From Kerstersia sp052103615 (GTDB lineage Bacteria > Pseudomonadota > Gammaproteobacteria > Burkholderiales > Burkholderiaceae_B), in the NCBI RefSeq assembly GCF_052103615.1, contig NZ_JBQEKA010000003.1, positions 55,669 through 119,668 on the forward strand: a stretch of DNA of 64,000 nucleotides. Direction: 5' to 3'. Made by a program: the position numbers and the translations under genes. Below are positions 62,403 through 64,000 of the stretch, piece after piece. Every line of letters starts with the position of its first letter. The first letter of the stretch is position 1. The notes under the pieces are model-generated. The model was not told the DNA's origin, did no database searches, and saw only the letters and a list, made by a program, of their open reading frames with translations.

Positions 62403-62482
62403 CAGCACCGCAGCACCGCAGCACCGCAGCACCGCAGCACCACAGCACCACAGCACCACAGCACCGCATCATTGCAGCACCT
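62403..62482. repeat. Second octanucleotide array CAGCACCG/CAGCACCA
   Basis: Ten units of 8 bp in phase: four CAGCACCG, three CAGCACCA, CAGCACCG, the diverged CATCATTG, then CAGCACCT. It directly follows the CTGTATCC array with a few bases between. Confidence 0.9.
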
Positions 62483-62540
62483 CATCACAGTGCCACCAGC
62501 CGCCCGCTGCGTCAGCCTGATCTCAAGATCATCCGCCGGT

Positions 62541-62580
62541 GCCTGCTCCACTGACGCCATGCCTGCTCCACTGACGCCAT
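62541..62580. repeat. Tandem 20-bp duplication
   Basis: The same 20 bases (starting GCCTGCTCCACTG) occur at 62541-62560 and 62561-62580, followed by a partial third copy GCCTGATCC. Confidence 0.9.
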
Positions 62581-62774
62581 GCCTGATCCACAACGGCAAT
62601 GCCTGGGGATGGGAGGATGGCGCGTCCTCCACTATGATTAGCAGCTTGAGCCGCACAGCCACGCCTGCGCCGCCTTGCCCGCGCCGCAACCGCCAGGCAA
62701 ATTGCCCTGGCAACTCACCGGCACACGCTCACGGCCCGACACGGCCGGCCACGCTTTCCGCAGGAATGATGCAC

Positions 62775-63467
62775 ATGCCCGAACTCCGCAAGGTCTATAC
62801 CACCGTCGATGCCCGCGACCGCATTGTGGCGGCAGCCCTGAACGTTTTTGCCCAACATGGCTTCGACGGCGCCACGACTCGCGAAATCGCCAGCGAAGCC
62901 GGCGTCTCCGCCGCGTTGATCCACCATCACTTCAAGGACAAGGAAAGCCTGTGGAACCTCGTGGGGCAGCGAATTTCCGATGAATTCATTGAAACGCTGC
63001 AAGCAGCGCTGGCCCATCCGCAACAAGACACGGGCGCCAGCATGCGCCAAATGCTGGCGGCCTACATGCAGTACTGGCGCGCGCATCCGCAATCCTTGCG
63101 CTTCCAGCTCTGGCGCGTCCTGGGCGCCCCCCGGCAAGAGCGGAAATCGCGCTCGCAGCAACTGAACCAGCTCTTCGTCCCGGTCGTCCAGGCCGCGCAA
63201 AACACTGGCGTCTTGCGCGCCGACGTCCCGCCGGGTTTGCTGCTGGTCACCATGGGCGGCCTGGTCCAATACTTCCTGCACAGCGACGTCGAAGCCAGCG
63301 ATGCCTTGGCCGTCACCGGCGCCGCGCTACCCAGCGACACCGAACTGCTGGACTACCTATGGGGCCTGCTGGCCCAGCCCGCCACCCGCACGCAAAGCGC
63401 GCCAGACACCCCCGCCCGGCGCAAACGCCCAAGCACTGGCGCCAATAAAACAAAACAAGACGCCTAG
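62775..63467 (+). CDS. TetR/AcrR family transcriptional regulator
   Basis: A 230-residue repressor. The helix-turn-helix reads ALNVFAQHGFDGATTREIASEAGVSAALIHHHFKDKESLWNLV. The C-terminal domain (about 90-200) is of the CecR/YbiH type, with a Lys/Arg-rich tail. Three close ATGs (62766, 62769, 62775) are possible; 62775 has AGGA at a suitable distance. It is divergent from the MFS pump, its likely target, but is separated from it by about 870 bases holding three kinds of tandem repeats. Confidence 0.85.
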   Translation: MPELRKVYTTVDARDRIVAAALNVFAQHGFDGATTREIASEAGVSAALIHHHFKDKESLWNLVGQRISDEFIETLQAALAHPQQDTGASMRQMLAAYMQYWRAHPQSLRFQLWRVLGAPRQERKSRSQQLNQLFVPVVQAAQNTGVLRADVPPGLLLVTMGGLVQYFLHSDVEASDALAVTGAALPSDTELLDYLWGLLAQPATRTQSAPDTPARRKRPSTGANKTKQDA

Positions 63468-63474
63468 CGTCTTT
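63457..63474 (+). terminator. Weak terminator overlapping the tetR stop codon
   Basis: AAGACGC (63457-63463), loop CTA, GCGTCTT (63467-63473), then only one more T. The loop contains part of the TAG stop. Confidence 0.35.
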
Positions 63475-63609
63475 GATCCGCCCCCAACCAAAGGCACGGC
63501 ACCACCCCGCAACGCGAAGCCAAACCAAACCAAGCCTGGCGGGCACAACGGCATCCGTCGAACGCATCAAACCCATGCCGATCCAGCACCCCAAAAAACG
63601 GCTATGCCA

Positions 63610-63833
63610 GTGCTGTGGCCGCGCCCGGGCCGGGGGCCGTGGAGCGTGCCGTGCTGGATCGCATCAGCGGGGAAACAAGGGCGCACATGTTTGAGCGAGA
63701 CGCTTGCGGACAGTCCGGTGGACTGTCCGCCTCGCGAGTTGTGCGTCCGCCCCGCTGATACGATCCGGCGCGGGCAGTTCCGGCGCAGCCGGAACCACGC
63801 GATCGGCCCCTGGCCCGGGCGCGGCCACAGCAC
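63610..63833 (-). repeat. 224-bp structured element, copy B
   Basis: Same length and plan as copy A at 56459-56682, on the other strand. P1 arms are 63610-63639 and 63804-63833 (30 pairs, one of them G-U). Inside, the GTTCCGGC/GCCGGAAC hairpin, the flanking ACTGCCCGCGCC, the GGACAGTCC/GGACTGTCC hairpin and the terminal CACGGCACGCTCCA are identical to copy A. P1 has a wholly different sequence, and P2 differs at several positions with matching changes on both sides. It begins 36 bases after the stop of the NodT-like gene, in the same orientation. Confidence 0.88.
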
Positions 63834-63869
63834 GCCTTAGCACACCTCTTAGCAAGCCAAGGCCCCCCG

Positions 63870-64000
63870 CTACCGCACCTCCCCCGGCCCCCCGCCCAAC
63901 GCCGGATACCCCGCCACCGCAGCCACCTCAGCCGCAGGCTCCGCCGCAGCAATCGCCTGCCGGGCCTGAAACAACGCCCGCTGATTCTCCAGCACCGCCA
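63870..64000 (-). CDS. C-terminal end of a NodT-like outer-membrane efflux protein (partial)
   Basis: The last 42 codons of a gene entering from the right edge: VLENQRALFQARQAI, an Ala-rich helix, then GYPALGGG and the stop at 63870. This resembles the end of RND efflux outer-membrane lipoproteins (NodT/OprM group), which typically reads VLdaQRtLyqAqqal ... ALGGGW. The identification rests on a short stretch only. Confidence 0.5.
   Translation of the reverse strand, partial: AVLENQRALFQARQAIAAAEPAAEVAAVAGYPALGGGPGEVR

Noticed and set aside
62132..62713. Minus-strand frames reading GIQGYRDT repeats and Cys-rich CCGAAVLR repeats
   Set aside because: Translation of the octamer arrays in arbitrary frames. 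A repeat length not divisible by three gives such periodic peptides without meaning.

Overview
The window is GC-rich betaproteobacterial chromosome, most likely Burkholderiales and probably Alcaligenaceae (relatives of Bordetella, Achromobacter, Alcaligenes). This rests on the long-form LeuA, the argS - SPOR protein - dsbA order, Bug-type (TctC) solute receptors, an Smg protein, and a nicotinate-type lower catabolic cluster very like those of Pseudomonas and Bordetella. The assignment is by family recognition, not a database search. There are two assembly gaps, 10 N at 18305-18314 and 100 N at 62244-62343.

Left part (1-13.3 kb): bfd, an MFS transporter and rpoN on the minus strand, a small membrane protein, and a TetR regulator. 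An AT-richer intergenic stretch follows, then a candidate leucine leader peptide with three consecutive CTA codons upstream of leuA. Next is a minus-strand tripartite tricarboxylate transport operon (enolase-superfamily protein, TctC, TctB, TctA, EthD-like protein).

Catabolic island (13.6-23.3 kb): a guanidinium-exporter-like SMR gene, then a minus-strand operon. It starts with a TetR regulator and a TorT-like binding protein, followed by a CUT2 ABC transporter (ATPase and two permeases), then nicE, nicD, nicX and nicF. These four enzymes convert 2,5-dihydroxypyridine to fumarate. One permease is interrupted by the 10-N gap.

Middle (23.4-42.3 kb): a DUF1840 gene, a 1449-residue Rhs/YD-repeat protein ending in a DUF2235 (Tle1-like) lipase domain with no visible immunity gene, and a DszC/SfnB-type flavoenzyme. 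Housekeeping and regulatory genes follow: argS, SPOR protein, dsbA, metC-like lyase, XRE regulator, MBL-fold hydrolase, merR, aceK, argD, smg, gluQ. Two near-identical palindromes suggest that the MerR protein controls itself and aceK.

Right part (42.3-64 kb): an operon surE - ugpC - ugpB - ugpA - ugpE - phosphodiesterase with a divergent SorC regulator reads as an uptake and dephosphorylation unit. Two membrane proteins, topB with a histone-H1-like tail, a SET-domain methyltransferase, mnmE, a ClbS/DfsB protein, a second MFS pump, a TetR regulator and the C-terminal end of a NodT-like outer-membrane efflux protein follow.

The most novel feature is a pair of 224-bp structured elements (56459-56682 on plus, 63610-63833 on minus). 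The loops and inner segments are nearly identical. The outer 30-bp helix is completely different in sequence but fully paired in each copy, and inner helices carry compensatory changes. Short tandem repeats with 7-, 8-, 9- and 20-bp units are also scattered through the intergenic regions.
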